Assembly: GCF_018374135.1 (NCBI RefSeq)
Contig: NZ_JAHAFS010000001.1
Span: 1-64,000, forward strand
DNA: 64,000 nucleotides
Reading direction: 5' to 3'
From: Campylobacter gracilis
GTDB lineage: Bacteria > Campylobacterota > Campylobacteria > Campylobacterales > Campylobacteraceae
In this document: piece after piece, positions 8,796 through 17,592 of the stretch
How the letters are laid out: every line of letters starts with the position of its first letter
Position numbering within the stretch: position 1 is the first letter of the stretch
The notes under the pieces: model-generated
Told to the model about the DNA's origin: nothing
Databases searched by the model: none
What the model saw: the letters and a program-made list of their open reading frames with translations, nothing else
Made by a program: the position numbers and the translations under genes

Positions 8796-10532
8796 ATGAG
8801 AGGCGATAAATTTATAGAAATTTTAAAGACCAAAGTCAAGGTCTTAGAAGTTACCCGCCAAGCCGAGGATCAAATCACCGTTTTAGTGGATAGAAATGAT
8901 CTGCCGCTTGCGGTTAAGACGCTATATTATGACATCGGTGGTTTTATCAGCACGATGATCCCTAACGATGAGCGCGAGCTAAACGGAAATTTCGCGCTTT
9001 ACTATGCGATATCTATGGAAGGTGGCAAAATGACCGAAGCGGAGGATTTTGCCGCAGAGGATAAATGCTTCATCACCGTTAGGACGCTAATTCCCGGATC
9101 GGATCCTACATTCCCGTCGGTTACTCCTTTAGTGCCTGCTTGCGTATGGTACGAAAGAGAAGCCTTCGACATGTTCGGCTTAATCGCCGAAGGCTTGCCT
9201 GATAAACGTCGTTTGGTGTTAAGCGACGATTGGCCGGATGGACTTCATCCGCTTCGCAAAGACGCAATGGACTACCGCTATAGGCCCGATCCTGTAGATC
9301 ATAAAGACGAGCCTAATGCAGAGTTTTTATTTCCTAGCGGTGATGGAGTAGTGGATGTTCCACTTGGACCTCTTCACGTAACGAGCGATGAGCCGGGACA
9401 CTTCAGACTATTTTGCGACGGCGATGAGATTATAGACGCGGACTACCGCTTGTTTTATCAACACCGCGGTATGGAGAAGCTAGCTGAAAATCGCATGAAT
9501 TACGATCAGATGGGTTACCTTGCGGAGCGTGTCTGCGGAATTTGCGGCTACGCTCACGCGATTGCGTGTATTGAAGCAGCAGAGAAAGCCATCAAGCTTG
9601 AAATTCCGCTTCGTGCGCAGGCTATCCGCGTCATCTGCCTTGAGATCGAGCGCCTTCACAGCCATCTTTTAAATATCGGTCTAGCCTGCGAGGTAACAGG
9701 TAACTACAACGCCTTCATGCATATCTTTAGGGTGCGCGAATACTCCATGGAGTTAGCTCAGCTCGTAACCGGCGGCCGCAAGACTTATGGCAATGTAATT
9801 ATGGGCGGACTTCGCCGTGATATGACCGACAATGAAATTCGCAAGAGCATTGAGATCATCAACAAGCTCGACGTTCAAATTTCTGAAATTTGGGACGCCG
9901 TTATGGAGGATAAACGCCAAATCGGTCGCTGGAAGGGCGTGGGCGTATTAGATCGCAAAGTGGCGCGTGATTTTAGCCCGGTAGGTCCGAATATGAGAGC
10001 TTCCGGTTTTAAACGCGACAACCGCTACGATCATCCTTATGATTTCTTCAACAAGATAGAATTCGAAGTAGCCGTAGAGCACGGTGGCGATGTATTCAGC
10101 CGCGAAGTCGTAAGATATAAAGAGCTTAAACAATCGATCCACATTATCAGGCAGTGCTTGCATCAAATGCCGCAAACTCCAATAATGATCGATCCGCAGA
10201 CTATGATCAGACCGGAAAACTACGCTTTAGGTCACGACGAAGCACCGCGCGGCGAAAACGTCCACTGGATCATGCAAGGAAACGCACAGAAGGTTTACCG
10301 CTGGAGATGTCGCGCCGCTACGTATAACAACTGGCCGAGCTTGCGATTTCAATTCCGCGGAAATAACATCTCCGATGCGGCGCTAATCGTATGCTCGATG
10401 GATCCGTGCTACTCATGCACCGAGCGCGTAACTTTAGTCGATATTAATAGCGGAAAGAGTAAAATTCTAACCGAAAAAGACCTTAAGAAATTTTGCCAAG
10501 ACGGCAAGGTTAGCAAAAAGGATTTAAGATGA
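8796..10532 (+). CDS. hyfG: [NiFe]-hydrogenase large subunit, NuoC-NuoD fusion
   Basis: 578-residue catalytic subunit of a group 4 hydrogenase. Residues 1 to about 175 are NuoC-like; the rest is NuoD-like. The nickel ligands are both present: RVCGIC (C247, C250) and DPCYSC (C538, C541). After the second pair the chain continues for 37 residues. In E. coli HycE, HycI cleaves after the Arg of CTDR; here the matching Arg is R544 in CTER, which would release a 34-residue tail. The hycI protease gene lies downstream in the same operon. The protein produces H2 at the NiFe site, whose CN/CO ligands come from Hyp proteins not seen in this window. The stop overlaps the hyfH start. Confidence 0.95.
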   Translation: MRGDKFIEILKTKVKVLEVTRQAEDQITVLVDRNDLPLAVKTLYYDIGGFISTMIPNDERELNGNFALYYAISMEGGKMTEAEDFAAEDKCFITVRTLIPGSDPTFPSVTPLVPACVWYEREAFDMFGLIAEGLPDKRRLVLSDDWPDGLHPLRKDAMDYRYRPDPVDHKDEPNAEFLFPSGDGVVDVPLGPLHVTSDEPGHFRLFCDGDEIIDADYRLFYQHRGMEKLAENRMNYDQMGYLAERVCGICGYAHAIACIEAAEKAIKLEIPLRAQAIRVICLEIERLHSHLLNIGLACEVTGNYNAFMHIFRVREYSMELAQLVTGGRKTYGNVIMGGLRRDMTDNEIRKSIEIINKLDVQISEIWDAVMEDKRQIGRWKGVGVLDRKVARDFSPVGPNMRASGFKRDNRYDHPYDFFNKIEFEVAVEHGGDVFSREVVRYKELKQSIHIIRQCLHQMPQTPIMIDPQTMIRPENYALGHDEAPRGENVHWIMQGNAQKVYRWRCRAATYNNWPSLRFQFRGNNISDAALIVCSMDPCYSCTERVTLVDINSGKSKILTEKDLKKFCQDGKVSKKDLR

Positions 10533-11068
10533 TGAAATTATTCGACATTACCGAAAAATATGGTAAGGCGACCTATGCTTATCCGTTTGAGCCATACATC
10601 GTGCCCGAGAATTTTCGCGGGCAGCCTGAATACACCTATGAGCTTTGCATAGGCTGTGCTGCATGTGGCATCGCCTGCCCATCCAATGCGATTGAGCTTA
10701 AGATGAACGAAGCCCAAACTAAACTAATTTGGGAATTTGACTGCGGGCGCTGCATATTTTGCGGTCGCTGCGACGAGGTATGCCCTACGGGAGCGGTAAG
10801 GCTAGGCAATAGCTTTGAACTAGCGGTAAAATTTGATAAAAGCGCGCTTATCCAACACGGCGAGCTTGAGATGGAAAAATGCAGCTGTTGCGGCAAGCCG
10901 ATGACCCCAAAAAGGCTCATCAATTACACGCTAGAAAAGTTAAGTACTGCAAATTTGCTCCCAGGCAGATTAGAAGAAGCTAAAAAATATCTCTATATCT
11001 GTCCTGAATGCAAAAAAGCTCAAGCGGTCGAAAGAGTAACCAAAGGTATAGAGGAGGCAATAAAATGA
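10529..11068 (+). CDS. hyfH: hydrogenase-4 ferredoxin subunit H (NuoI-like)
   Basis: 179-residue iron-sulfur subunit with two 4Fe-4S motifs, CIGCAACGIACP (about residues 40-51) and CGRCIFCGRCDEVCP (about 73-87), as in NuoI/HycF/HyfH. A C-terminal region adds two cysteine pairs, CSCCGK and CPEC, resembling a small zinc-ribbon-like knuckle; HycF/HyfH proteins carry similar tails. It links the electron-entry ferredoxin to the small subunit HyfI. ATG at 10529 with AAAAGGA upstream. Both ends overlap neighbouring genes by 4 bp (hyfG and hyfI). Confidence 0.92.
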   Translation: MMKLFDITEKYGKATYAYPFEPYIVPENFRGQPEYTYELCIGCAACGIACPSNAIELKMNEAQTKLIWEFDCGRCIFCGRCDEVCPTGAVRLGNSFELAVKFDKSALIQHGELEMEKCSCCGKPMTPKRLINYTLEKLSTANLLPGRLEEAKKYLYICPECKKAQAVERVTKGIEEAIK

Positions 11069-11889
11069 GTTTGTATCAAGTCCCCGAAAATATTAAAAAC
11101 GCAAACGATCTAACCGCAAAATTGGAGCTTTTGAAAAATATCAAACGAAGCTTCAGCGTTTATCGTATCGACTGCGGAAGTTGCAACGGCTGTGAAATCG
11201 AAATTTTTGCTTCTATCACGCCGATGTGGGATCCGGAGCGCTTCGGATTTAAACTCGTAGCCAACCCTCGCCACGCAGATATCTTAGTCTGCACCGGTCC
11301 GGTTACTCGCCAGATGTATTATCCGCTGCTCCGCGCTTATGAGGCTGCACCCGATCCGAAGATCGTAGTAGCTCTTGGAGCCTGCGGAAGCACTGGCGGA
11401 ATTTTTCACGACGCATATAGCGTATGGAGTGGTATCGATAAGATTGTACCAGTAGATGTTTATATCCCAGGCTGCCCTCCGCATCCTGCTAGCATCATCT
11501 ATGGTCTTGGCATGGCGCTTGGCATCATCGATCAAAAGCTTCAAAAGAAGAGCTACGAGCAAGATAGCACTCTTCCGCCACCGGTTAAGAGTTCAGTTAT
11601 CGGCGATATTTTATTCGAGCGCGATCTGCAAGCTGAAGCTAAGAGGCTGATGAGCTATATTTTCGGAAGAGTTTTATTTGCAAAATATATGGATGCAATC
11701 AAAACCTCATCTGACGTTCACGATCCAAAAGCTTCTCGCGAGGCTCTACTTAACGCTATCCATACCGAAGAGGATCCTAGATACGCGGAGTGCATGGCAC
11801 TATTGCACAATGACGTATATCTAAAATACGCCCGCGCTACGGAAGAATTTAAGATCGATCCGCAAAAAGAGGTCTGGAGCAAACGATGA
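11065..11889 (+). CDS. hyfI: [NiFe]-hydrogenase small subunit, NuoB-like
   Basis: 274-residue small subunit carrying the cluster next to the NiFe site. DCGSCNGCEIE (C37, C40, C43), GACGSTGG and PGCPPHP are the expected cysteine ligands of the NuoB/HycG/HyfI family. The chosen ATG at 11065 follows GAGGAGG; a longer frame starting at 11008 would lie inside hyfH. The protein is longer than E. coli HyfI, with a C-terminal extension of about 100 residues after the NuoB core that is rich in charged residues and of unknown role. The stop overlaps the hycH start (ATGA). Confidence 0.93.
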   Translation: MSLYQVPENIKNANDLTAKLELLKNIKRSFSVYRIDCGSCNGCEIEIFASITPMWDPERFGFKLVANPRHADILVCTGPVTRQMYYPLLRAYEAAPDPKIVVALGACGSTGGIFHDAYSVWSGIDKIVPVDVYIPGCPPHPASIIYGLGMALGIIDQKLQKKSYEQDSTLPPPVKSSVIGDILFERDLQAEAKRLMSYIFGRVLFAKYMDAIKTSSDVHDPKASREALLNAIHTEEDPRYAECMALLHNDVYLKYARATEEFKIDPQKEVWSKR

Positions 11890-12230
11890 TTGAGGTTTTT
11901 AAGCTTACAAAGCGGCATATGGACGAAAACGAAAATTTACCTAAAGAGCTAAAGGATATCAAGGTTTTTTCCACCTGCGTCGGTCACGGCGTAGGTACGA
12001 TAGATTTTAGCGAAAAGGTACTTGAGATAGACGATGAAGAATTTAAACGCATCATCGAAAACTCGGGCGACTATGTTAAATTTAAGATCGGTAACCTAAG
12101 CAAGTATTTCGAGATTGAAATTTTTGCCGAGCACGCAGCTAAGCTAATCCCTCAGCTTTGTGAATGTGAGCTTAAAGATCTGCTAAAAAATATGCGCGAA
12201 GGATACTTCGTGCTGAGGAAGGATTTTTGA
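11886..12230 (+). CDS. hycH: formate hydrogenlyase maturation protein HycH-like
   Basis: 114-residue soluble protein. By memory alignment, its N-terminal stretch (FKLTKRHMDEN, then GHGVGTIDF) parallels E. coli HycH/HyfJ (FSQLSRKFIDEN, GHHLGVIDC), and a C-terminal YFVLRK parallels IYLMVR. HycH is needed for FHL assembly or large-subunit maturation; the exact mechanism is not established. It lies between hyfI and hycI with overlaps on both sides. It is shorter than E. coli HycH (about 136 residues). Confidence 0.8.
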   Translation: MIEVFKLTKRHMDENENLPKELKDIKVFSTCVGHGVGTIDFSEKVLEIDDEEFKRIIENSGDYVKFKIGNLSKYFEIEIFAEHAAKLIPQLCECELKDLLKNMREGYFVLRKDF

Positions 12231-12682
12231 TGCGAAAGGCGTTGCTTTGTATCGGCAATCCCCTTCGCGGCGACGACGACGTGGGCAATGAAACGGGGCG
12301 AATAGTCGAGGCAAATCTAAAAGACTGGCGCGTTTTTTACGGGCAGGATGTGCCCGAAAACGAATTTGCTACCCTTAGGGAATTCGCCCCTGAAATTCTG
12401 ATCGTAGTAGATGCGATGAGCGGCTTTGATGAGGATAAGATAGAATTTTTCGACCTCAGCAACGATCGCGACTATATCTACTCGACGCATAACCTACCTA
12501 CGCCGGTGCTTCTAAGCTATCTGCGCAAAATTTGCCCAAAGACGTTGTTTTTGGGCATCAGCGTGTTGCTCGATAACGTCCTTGATTTTAAAGAAGGGCT
12601 AAGCGAGAGCGCAAAAAAAAGTGCGCAAAAAGCTTATGAGCGTATCTTAGAAATTGATTCAAATTTAAATGAGGAGGAGTAA
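12230..12682 (+). CDS. hycI: hydrogenase maturation endopeptidase
   Basis: 150-residue protease of the HycI/HyaD family that removes the C-terminal tail of the large subunit after nickel insertion. Diagnostic: GNPLRGDDDVG at the N-terminus (the conserved Asp binds nickel), VVDAMSG in the middle, and STHNLP. The start could be TTG at 12227 or ATG at 12230; I prefer the ATG, which overlaps the hycH TGA and is preceded by GAGGAAGGA. The presence of this gene with the uncut tail on HyfG makes a complete maturation pair within the operon. Confidence 0.92.
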   Translation: MRKALLCIGNPLRGDDDVGNETGRIVEANLKDWRVFYGQDVPENEFATLREFAPEILIVVDAMSGFDEDKIEFFDLSNDRDYIYSTHNLPTPVLLSYLRKICPKTLFLGISVLLDNVLDFKEGLSESAKKSAQKAYERILEIDSNLNEEE

Positions 12683-13546
12683 ATGTTAAATCCTGCAGAA
12701 ACCGCGCAAGCGGTGTCTAGTTCGATGCAACACAAGGCGCATACCCCGCTAATTAGCATAATTTTTCTAGCTATAATGGCGGGCGCTGCAATCGCTATGG
12801 GCGATATTTTCTGGGCTCACTCGACCGTCGGAATGGCTGAAAAGCAATCTATTGGCTTATCAAATTTCATCGGTGGTATTACCTTTAGCTGCGGTCTGAT
12901 GATGGTGGTTTTTTATGGCGGGCATCTATTTACTAGCTCGGTTTTAACGGGCGTACCTGCTGCCGACGGTAAATTGCCGCTAGGTAAAACTATCGGCTAT
13001 TGGGCTATCGTTTGGTGCTTTAACTTCGTAGGCGGCGCGTTAATCGCGTATATGTATTATTACTCAGGACTTCCGCTTAAATATGACGGCTACATCTTGC
13101 AGCACTTCATTCCTGCAGCAGCCGGCAAAATAAACGCACCTTTTCATGAGCTATTCATCCGCGGAATTTTTTGTAACGTGTTTGTATGTATGTCTATCTG
13201 GACTGCGACCAGTGAGAGCAATCTATCGGGTAAATTCTTTGCAATTATGTGGATGATCGGCGCATTCGTAGCTTGCTCGATGGAACACTGCGTGGCAAAT
13301 ATGTTTATCCTAACTGAAGGTATCATCGCTAAAGGCCACTACCTTGCGGCTGCAGGTGGCGATGTAAATGCTCTTGCAAGCTCGCTTCACGGCGTAACGG
13401 CAGCTCAAATAGATTCAATAAACTGGGGAAATTTCATCGTTAAAAATATGATCCCGGTTACGCTAGGTAACATCTGCGGTGGTCTATTTTTCGTAGGCTT
13501 GGTCGGATTTATGGTCAATAAATACGATATGAAAAAGAAAGACTAA
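12683..13546 (+). CDS. focA: formate channel of the FNT family
   Basis: 287-residue integral membrane protein of the formate/nitrite transporter family with about six hydrophobic segments. RGIFCNVFVCMSIW and ACSMEHCVANMF match the two signature regions of FocA, including the pore His region, and NMIPVTLGNICGG is also typical. It is the last gene, starting directly after the hycI stop behind GAGGAGG, followed by a terminator. It would supply formate to the divergent FdhF and hydrogenase. It could equally be called focB given its location after hyf genes. Confidence 0.9.
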   Translation: MLNPAETAQAVSSSMQHKAHTPLISIIFLAIMAGAAIAMGDIFWAHSTVGMAEKQSIGLSNFIGGITFSCGLMMVVFYGGHLFTSSVLTGVPAADGKLPLGKTIGYWAIVWCFNFVGGALIAYMYYYSGLPLKYDGYILQHFIPAAAGKINAPFHELFIRGIFCNVFVCMSIWTATSESNLSGKFFAIMWMIGAFVACSMEHCVANMFILTEGIIAKGHYLAAAGGDVNALASSLHGVTAAQIDSINWGNFIVKNMIPVTLGNICGGLFFVGLVGFMVNKYDMKKKD

Positions 13547-13581
13547 TCTACCGCACTTCAGCACGATATAAACAAAATACG

Positions 13582-13606
13582 GCGCGGCACTTTGCCGCGC
13601 ATTTTT
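13582..13606 (+). terminator. intrinsic terminator of the hyf operon
   Basis: Perfect 8-bp GC-rich stem GCGCGGCA-CTT-TGCCGCGC (13582-13600) followed by ATTTTT. It lies 35 bp after the formate channel stop and marks the end of the operon. Confidence 0.92.
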
Positions 13607-13982
13607 AGTTTCTTAAATTTTAAAAATTCCGATGCGTAAAATTTCGTTCGATCCAAAATTTTAAATTCCATTGCAACACATAAAATTCCAGCTTGATTCA
13701 AAATTTTAAATTCCAAAGCTTTGCGTTTTAGGATAGCGGATAAAATCAAAAAACGAATTACGTGTTAAAATTTTAAACGAGATCACAAACCCAAATTTTA
13801 TATAAGTTAAAATTTTAGACGAGATCCTAAGCTAAATTCGCGATAAAATTCTAAAACCAAGCTCTTGATAAAAATTTTACGCTGTAAATCTAGGCAAAAT
13901 CCTGTGCCTTAACTTTATACAAAATTTCGCGCTTAAGCCGTAACGTAAACCGCACAAATGCTTTAAAAACTCTAGCCCGCGC
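13607..13982. repeat. RAATTY-rich spacer with degenerate repeats
   Basis: No gene. By eye about 15 RAATTY hexamers occur between 13610 and 13930. Two direct repeat pairs are visible: CAAAATTTTAAATTCCA at 13654 and 13699, and GTTAAAATTTTA(A/G)ACGAGATC at 13764 and 13806, spaced 42-45 bp. This is the clearest example of the repeated motif that fills most spacers here. Confidence 0.75.
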
Positions 13983-14621
13983 CTAAACACAGTAGCTAAG
14001 CAACCTGTCGTAGTCTAGGATCAAAAACTCGTGCTGACTAATTTTTTGAATTACGTTATCTTTTACAAGCTCGTTAAACGCGGTACTCGCGCTTTGACGC
14101 TTGAGCCCTACGAAGGATGAAAGCACCTTTAGCGAAAAGGGCAAAAAGACGTATTTGTAGCCGTTTTGATGAAAATTCTGCTCGTTTGCAAGCTCGATCA
14201 AAAAGCTCGCGATGCGCCCTTTTGCATTTTCAAAAAGTATAGAGCGTGTGATTTTGCGCTGCAGCAGAATTATCTCAGTCAAAATTTTTATATACGCCTC
14301 GCAAAAGCTGCGATTTGCCAAGATCTCCCCAAGTCCGCTCGCATCGATCGTATAAATCTCGCTGTCCTCTAAAAACTCAAGCGCGCAAATTTCATTAAGA
14401 ATGGTAATATTGTCCTTGTTTAGGTAGTTGATGATGAATTCCTCGCCGTCTTCAAAAAACGAAAGCTTCGCCTGCCCGCTTTTAAAAATAAAAACTTTAG
14501 GCGCCTCGCTGTAAAAAACATAGCCTTTTTTGATGACTTGGTGCTCGAACATTGCAAGCTCCTCGTCGCTAAGCGTGGCAATAGCCTCGGTTTGCAGTAG
14601 TCCCAGCCGCGATTTTTCCAT
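13983..14621 (-). CDS. Crp/Fnr-family transcriptional regulator
   Basis: 212-residue protein with an N-terminal cyclic-nucleotide-binding-like beta-roll (about residues 20-125) and a C-terminal winged helix: FSLKVLSSFVGLKRQSASTA (about 163-182) fits the recognition region of Crp/Fnr proteins. It lacks the N-terminal cysteine set of oxygen-sensing Fnr, having only scattered cysteines. Start ATG with GGAGG upstream. It lies convergent to, and 436 bp beyond, the hyf operon. A role in controlling hyf is possible, but nothing in the sequence shows it. Confidence 0.85.
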   Translation of the reverse strand: MEKSRLGLLQTEAIATLSDEELAMFEHQVIKKGYVFYSEAPKVFIFKSGQAKLSFFEDGEEFIINYLNKDNITILNEICALEFLEDSEIYTIDASGLGEILANRSFCEAYIKILTEIILLQRKITRSILFENAKGRIASFLIELANEQNFHQNGYKYVFLPFSLKVLSSFVGLKRQSASTAFNELVKDNVIQKISQHEFLILDYDRLLSYCV

Positions 14622-14974
14622 ATAACCTCCAAAAGCTAAGAATTATACAATGAAATATTTAGACAAAGATAAAGCTGCGCGGATGAAATTTACTATCCGC
14701 GCTATGGCTGGGCATCTAGGTCGCCGGAGCTAATAAATTTTATAGCTATTAAAATTCTAATTTTACCCGCGCTTTGCATCGCGTAAAATTTCAAAAATTT
14801 ATTAAAGCTTTACGCGGCAATATTATAGCCAAAACCCGCGGCGCGAATTTAAAATTCTGTCTCTAAATAAAAACTCGTATCATTTTATTGAAATTTTATT
14901 TAGCAAGGATATAATAATGCATATTAAAAATAAACGGTATTTTGCTCGCAAAGATACCGCAAGAAAGGCACTTT
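14622..14974. other. divergent spacer, no gene seen
   Basis: Spacer between the regulator and the methyltransferase gene. AT-rich with several RAATTY motifs. A ribosome site AAGAAAGG (about 14961-14968) serves the downstream gene. Nothing else is recognised. Confidence 0.5.
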
Positions 14975-15808
14975 ATGCAAAAGTTAAATTTTAAAAATAA
15001 CGTCTCCGAGACGCTGCTGATCAACGTCTATATGCGCCATTTGGATTTCAAAGACACAGATCCAATCCTAAATGATCCCTTTTCAAGCGCCGTCGTAGAG
15101 CAGATCGATTATGATTTTGCAAAATTTAACGACGCACGCCTTAGCAAAACGGGCACCGTGATCCGCGCGAAATTTTTCGACGACGAAATGCTGCGGCTCG
15201 CGGCGGAGCTTAATCGCCCTATTATTGTGCAACTTGGCGCAGGACTCGACACCCGCCCGCTTAGGCTGCAAAGCGCCCTGCCAAACGCCCTATTTTACGA
15301 TCTCGATCTACCCGACGTCATCTCCATGCGCGACGCGCTGCTACCCAAAGCAAAGAATAATTTCAGCCTGCCCTACTCGATGCTAGATCCCTCGTGGATG
15401 GACGAGCTGGTCGCAAAGCACGGCAGCGCGGGCTACATATTCATCTTAGAGGGTGTGAGTATGTATTTTGAAAAGGAGGAATTTAAAAAATTTTTTATCG
15501 CACTTTCACAAAAATTTAGTGGCTACGTGTTGAGCGACTTCATGAGCGAGTTTTCGGTAAGAAAATTCGACTCCAAACGCCACGACGCGATGCGACACAT
15601 GCAAAACGCGCCCTTTAAAATGGGCATCAGCGGCGGCGCGGAGGTGCAGAGCTGGGAGCCTGCGCGTATCCGCTTCATAAAAGAAGCTGCGATGATGAAA
15701 ATGTACCGCGAGCACTGGAGCCTCAAAGCGCGCCTCTTTAGCCTGATCCCCGCTTTTTGCAACGCGTGCAAGATGTTCGTTTTCAAAATCGAAGGCGGTG
15801 ATGAATAG
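14975..15808 (+). CDS. class I SAM methyltransferase, LCMT/TcmP-like
   Basis: 277-residue protein of the leucine carboxyl methyltransferase-like family (PPM1/TcmP type). It shows a SAM-binding motif VQLGAGLDTRPLRL followed by the acidic residue in FYDLDLPDVI, and later ILEGVSMYFEKEE, all typical of the family. The substrate cannot be read from sequence; bacterial members act on small molecules as O-methyltransferases. ATG at 14975 is chosen over an upstream TTG because AAGAAAGG precedes it. Single gene, no obvious operon partner. Confidence 0.8.
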   Translation: MQKLNFKNNVSETLLINVYMRHLDFKDTDPILNDPFSSAVVEQIDYDFAKFNDARLSKTGTVIRAKFFDDEMLRLAAELNRPIIVQLGAGLDTRPLRLQSALPNALFYDLDLPDVISMRDALLPKAKNNFSLPYSMLDPSWMDELVAKHGSAGYIFILEGVSMYFEKEEFKKFFIALSQKFSGYVLSDFMSEFSVRKFDSKRHDAMRHMQNAPFKMGISGGAEVQSWEPARIRFIKEAAMMKMYREHWSLKARLFSLIPAFCNACKMFVFKIEGGDE

Positions 15809-16033
15809 GCTTAAAATTTCAGTTGATTGCTTTGTAAATTTAGATAGCTAAGGCGCGAATTCTAAGCCGCTTGCCAAACAAGCTGGCATGCAGCAAACAG
15901 CACATACCGCTTTGCTCAATGCTTGAGTAAAATTATAAAAACGCTTTAAAATTTCTCTTAAATTTCTCTCGATTTATAGGAATTTAAGAGTTTTTAAAAT
16001 ATATTTTCGCATCTTAAATTCACGGAAAAGATC

Positions 16034-17446
16034 ATGCAAAATTTTCTCGACAAACTCACCGCCACAATCGACGCGATCAACTCCTTTTTGTGGGGTCCGT
16101 ACTTTCTGATCGCCCTACTTTGCGGCACCGGCGCGTATTTTACGGCGCGCTTGCACCTGGTGCAGATTTTTAAATTTAAAATGGGCGCGCGCAAGCTTTT
16201 CGGCAACTTCTCCCTGCACGGCGAGGCTGCGGGCAAAAGCGGCATGAGCTCGTTCCAAGCCGTCGCCACGGCGATCGCCGCACAGGTCGGCACGGGCAAC
16301 CTGGTAGGCGCCAGCACCGCGTTAGTAATGGGCGGACCGGGCGCGATATTTTGGATGTGGTGTGCGGCGTTTTTGGGCATGGCGACGAACTTTGCAGAGA
16401 TCTGCCTGGCTCAAATTTACCGCACCAAGGACGACAGCGGACACATGATCGGAGGGCCCGCGTTTTACATCAGCCGCGGACTTAAAAGCTCCTTTGCCAA
16501 GCCTTTAGCGGCATTTTTTGCGCTAGCTATCATCTTTGCTTTGGGCTTCATGGGCAATATGGTGCAAGCAAACTCTATCTCCGACGGCTTTAGCGGCGCA
16601 TTCGGAATTCCGAAGTGGGTGAGCGGAGCAGCTTTAGCGCTCATCTGCTGCGTTATCTTTTTTGGCGGCGTCAAAGCGATCGCACGCGTAGCCGAAAAGG
16701 TCGTACCACTAATGGCGATCTGCTACGTGCTGGTGGGTCTCGTCATCATCGGCTCAAATTTCGATAAAATTCCATCCGTCATTGCGTTGATATTCAAAGC
16801 CGCGTTCGATCCATCGGCTGCTTGGGGCGGCGCTACTGGCGCTACGATCGCTACTGCGATGAGATACGGCATCGCACGCGGGCTCTTTTCAAACGAAGCG
16901 GGCATGGGCTCGACACCGCACGCACACGCCGCAGCGAACGTCAAACACCCCGTAGATCAAGCCGTGCTCGGCATAATGGGCGTTTTCGTCGATACATTCA
17001 TCGTGCTTAACATCACCGTTTTCGTCGTACTCAGCACCGACGTAGTCACCTTCGAAAACGGCAAGGCGGTATTTTCGGGCATCTCGCTGGTGCAAGAAGC
17101 CTTCGCATCGCAAATTTTGGGTCGCAGCGGCGGCTACGGCTTCGTGGCGATCTGTCTGTTTTTCTTCGCATTTACCACGATTTTGGGCTGGTATTACTTC
17201 GCCGAGATCAACGTGCGATACCTCCTGGGCGCAAAATTCGTCAAGCTCCTGCAAATTTTAGTCGTCGCATTCGTATTCATAGGAAGCGTGCAAAAGATCG
17301 ACCTCGTCTGGGGGCTAGCCGATATGTTTAACGGACTGATGGTGATCCCCAACTTAATCGCGATCATCCTACTTAGCCCCGTCGTCGTGCGGCTTTTGAG
17401 CGACTTTAACGACGGCAAAAGTTACGACGCGAACGACTACAAATAA
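16034..17446 (+). CDS. sodium:alanine/glycine symporter, AGCS family
   Basis: 470-residue membrane transporter with about 10-11 helices. VGTGNLVGASTALVMGGPGA is the family signature region, and SNEAGMGSTPHAHAAA is the second conserved block typical of AlsT/DagA proteins. It imports small neutral amino acids with sodium. The start ATG at 16034 has a weak GGAAAAG upstream. A long hairpin follows the stop at 17453-17488. Monocistronic by spacing. Confidence 0.92.
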   Translation: MQNFLDKLTATIDAINSFLWGPYFLIALLCGTGAYFTARLHLVQIFKFKMGARKLFGNFSLHGEAAGKSGMSSFQAVATAIAAQVGTGNLVGASTALVMGGPGAIFWMWCAAFLGMATNFAEICLAQIYRTKDDSGHMIGGPAFYISRGLKSSFAKPLAAFFALAIIFALGFMGNMVQANSISDGFSGAFGIPKWVSGAALALICCVIFFGGVKAIARVAEKVVPLMAICYVLVGLVIIGSNFDKIPSVIALIFKAAFDPSAAWGGATGATIATAMRYGIARGLFSNEAGMGSTPHAHAAANVKHPVDQAVLGIMGVFVDTFIVLNITVFVVLSTDVVTFENGKAVFSGISLVQEAFASQILGRSGGYGFVAICLFFFAFTTILGWYYFAEINVRYLLGAKFVKLLQILVVAFVFIGSVQKIDLVWGLADMFNGLMVIPNLIAIILLSPVVVRLLSDFNDGKSYDANDYK

Positions 17447-17452
17447 CGCCGC

Positions 17453-17488
17453 GCGCTAAATTTCAAGCTCGCACTTGGAATTTAGCGC
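17453..17488 (+). terminator. long stem-loop after the symporter gene
   Basis: 15-bp inverted repeat (17453-17467 with 17474-17488, one wobble) and a 6-nt loop, beginning 6 bp after the stop. Each arm contains one RAATTY hexamer. There is no clean T-run, so termination efficiency is uncertain. Confidence 0.5.
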
Positions 17489-17592
17489 ATAATCGCTGTA
17501 AAATTTAGAATTTTAAAATTCTTTTCGAGCTAAAATCCTTGCCTAAATTTTATGATCTAAGGAGAACGGATGCAAATTTTAAGGAGCGAAAA

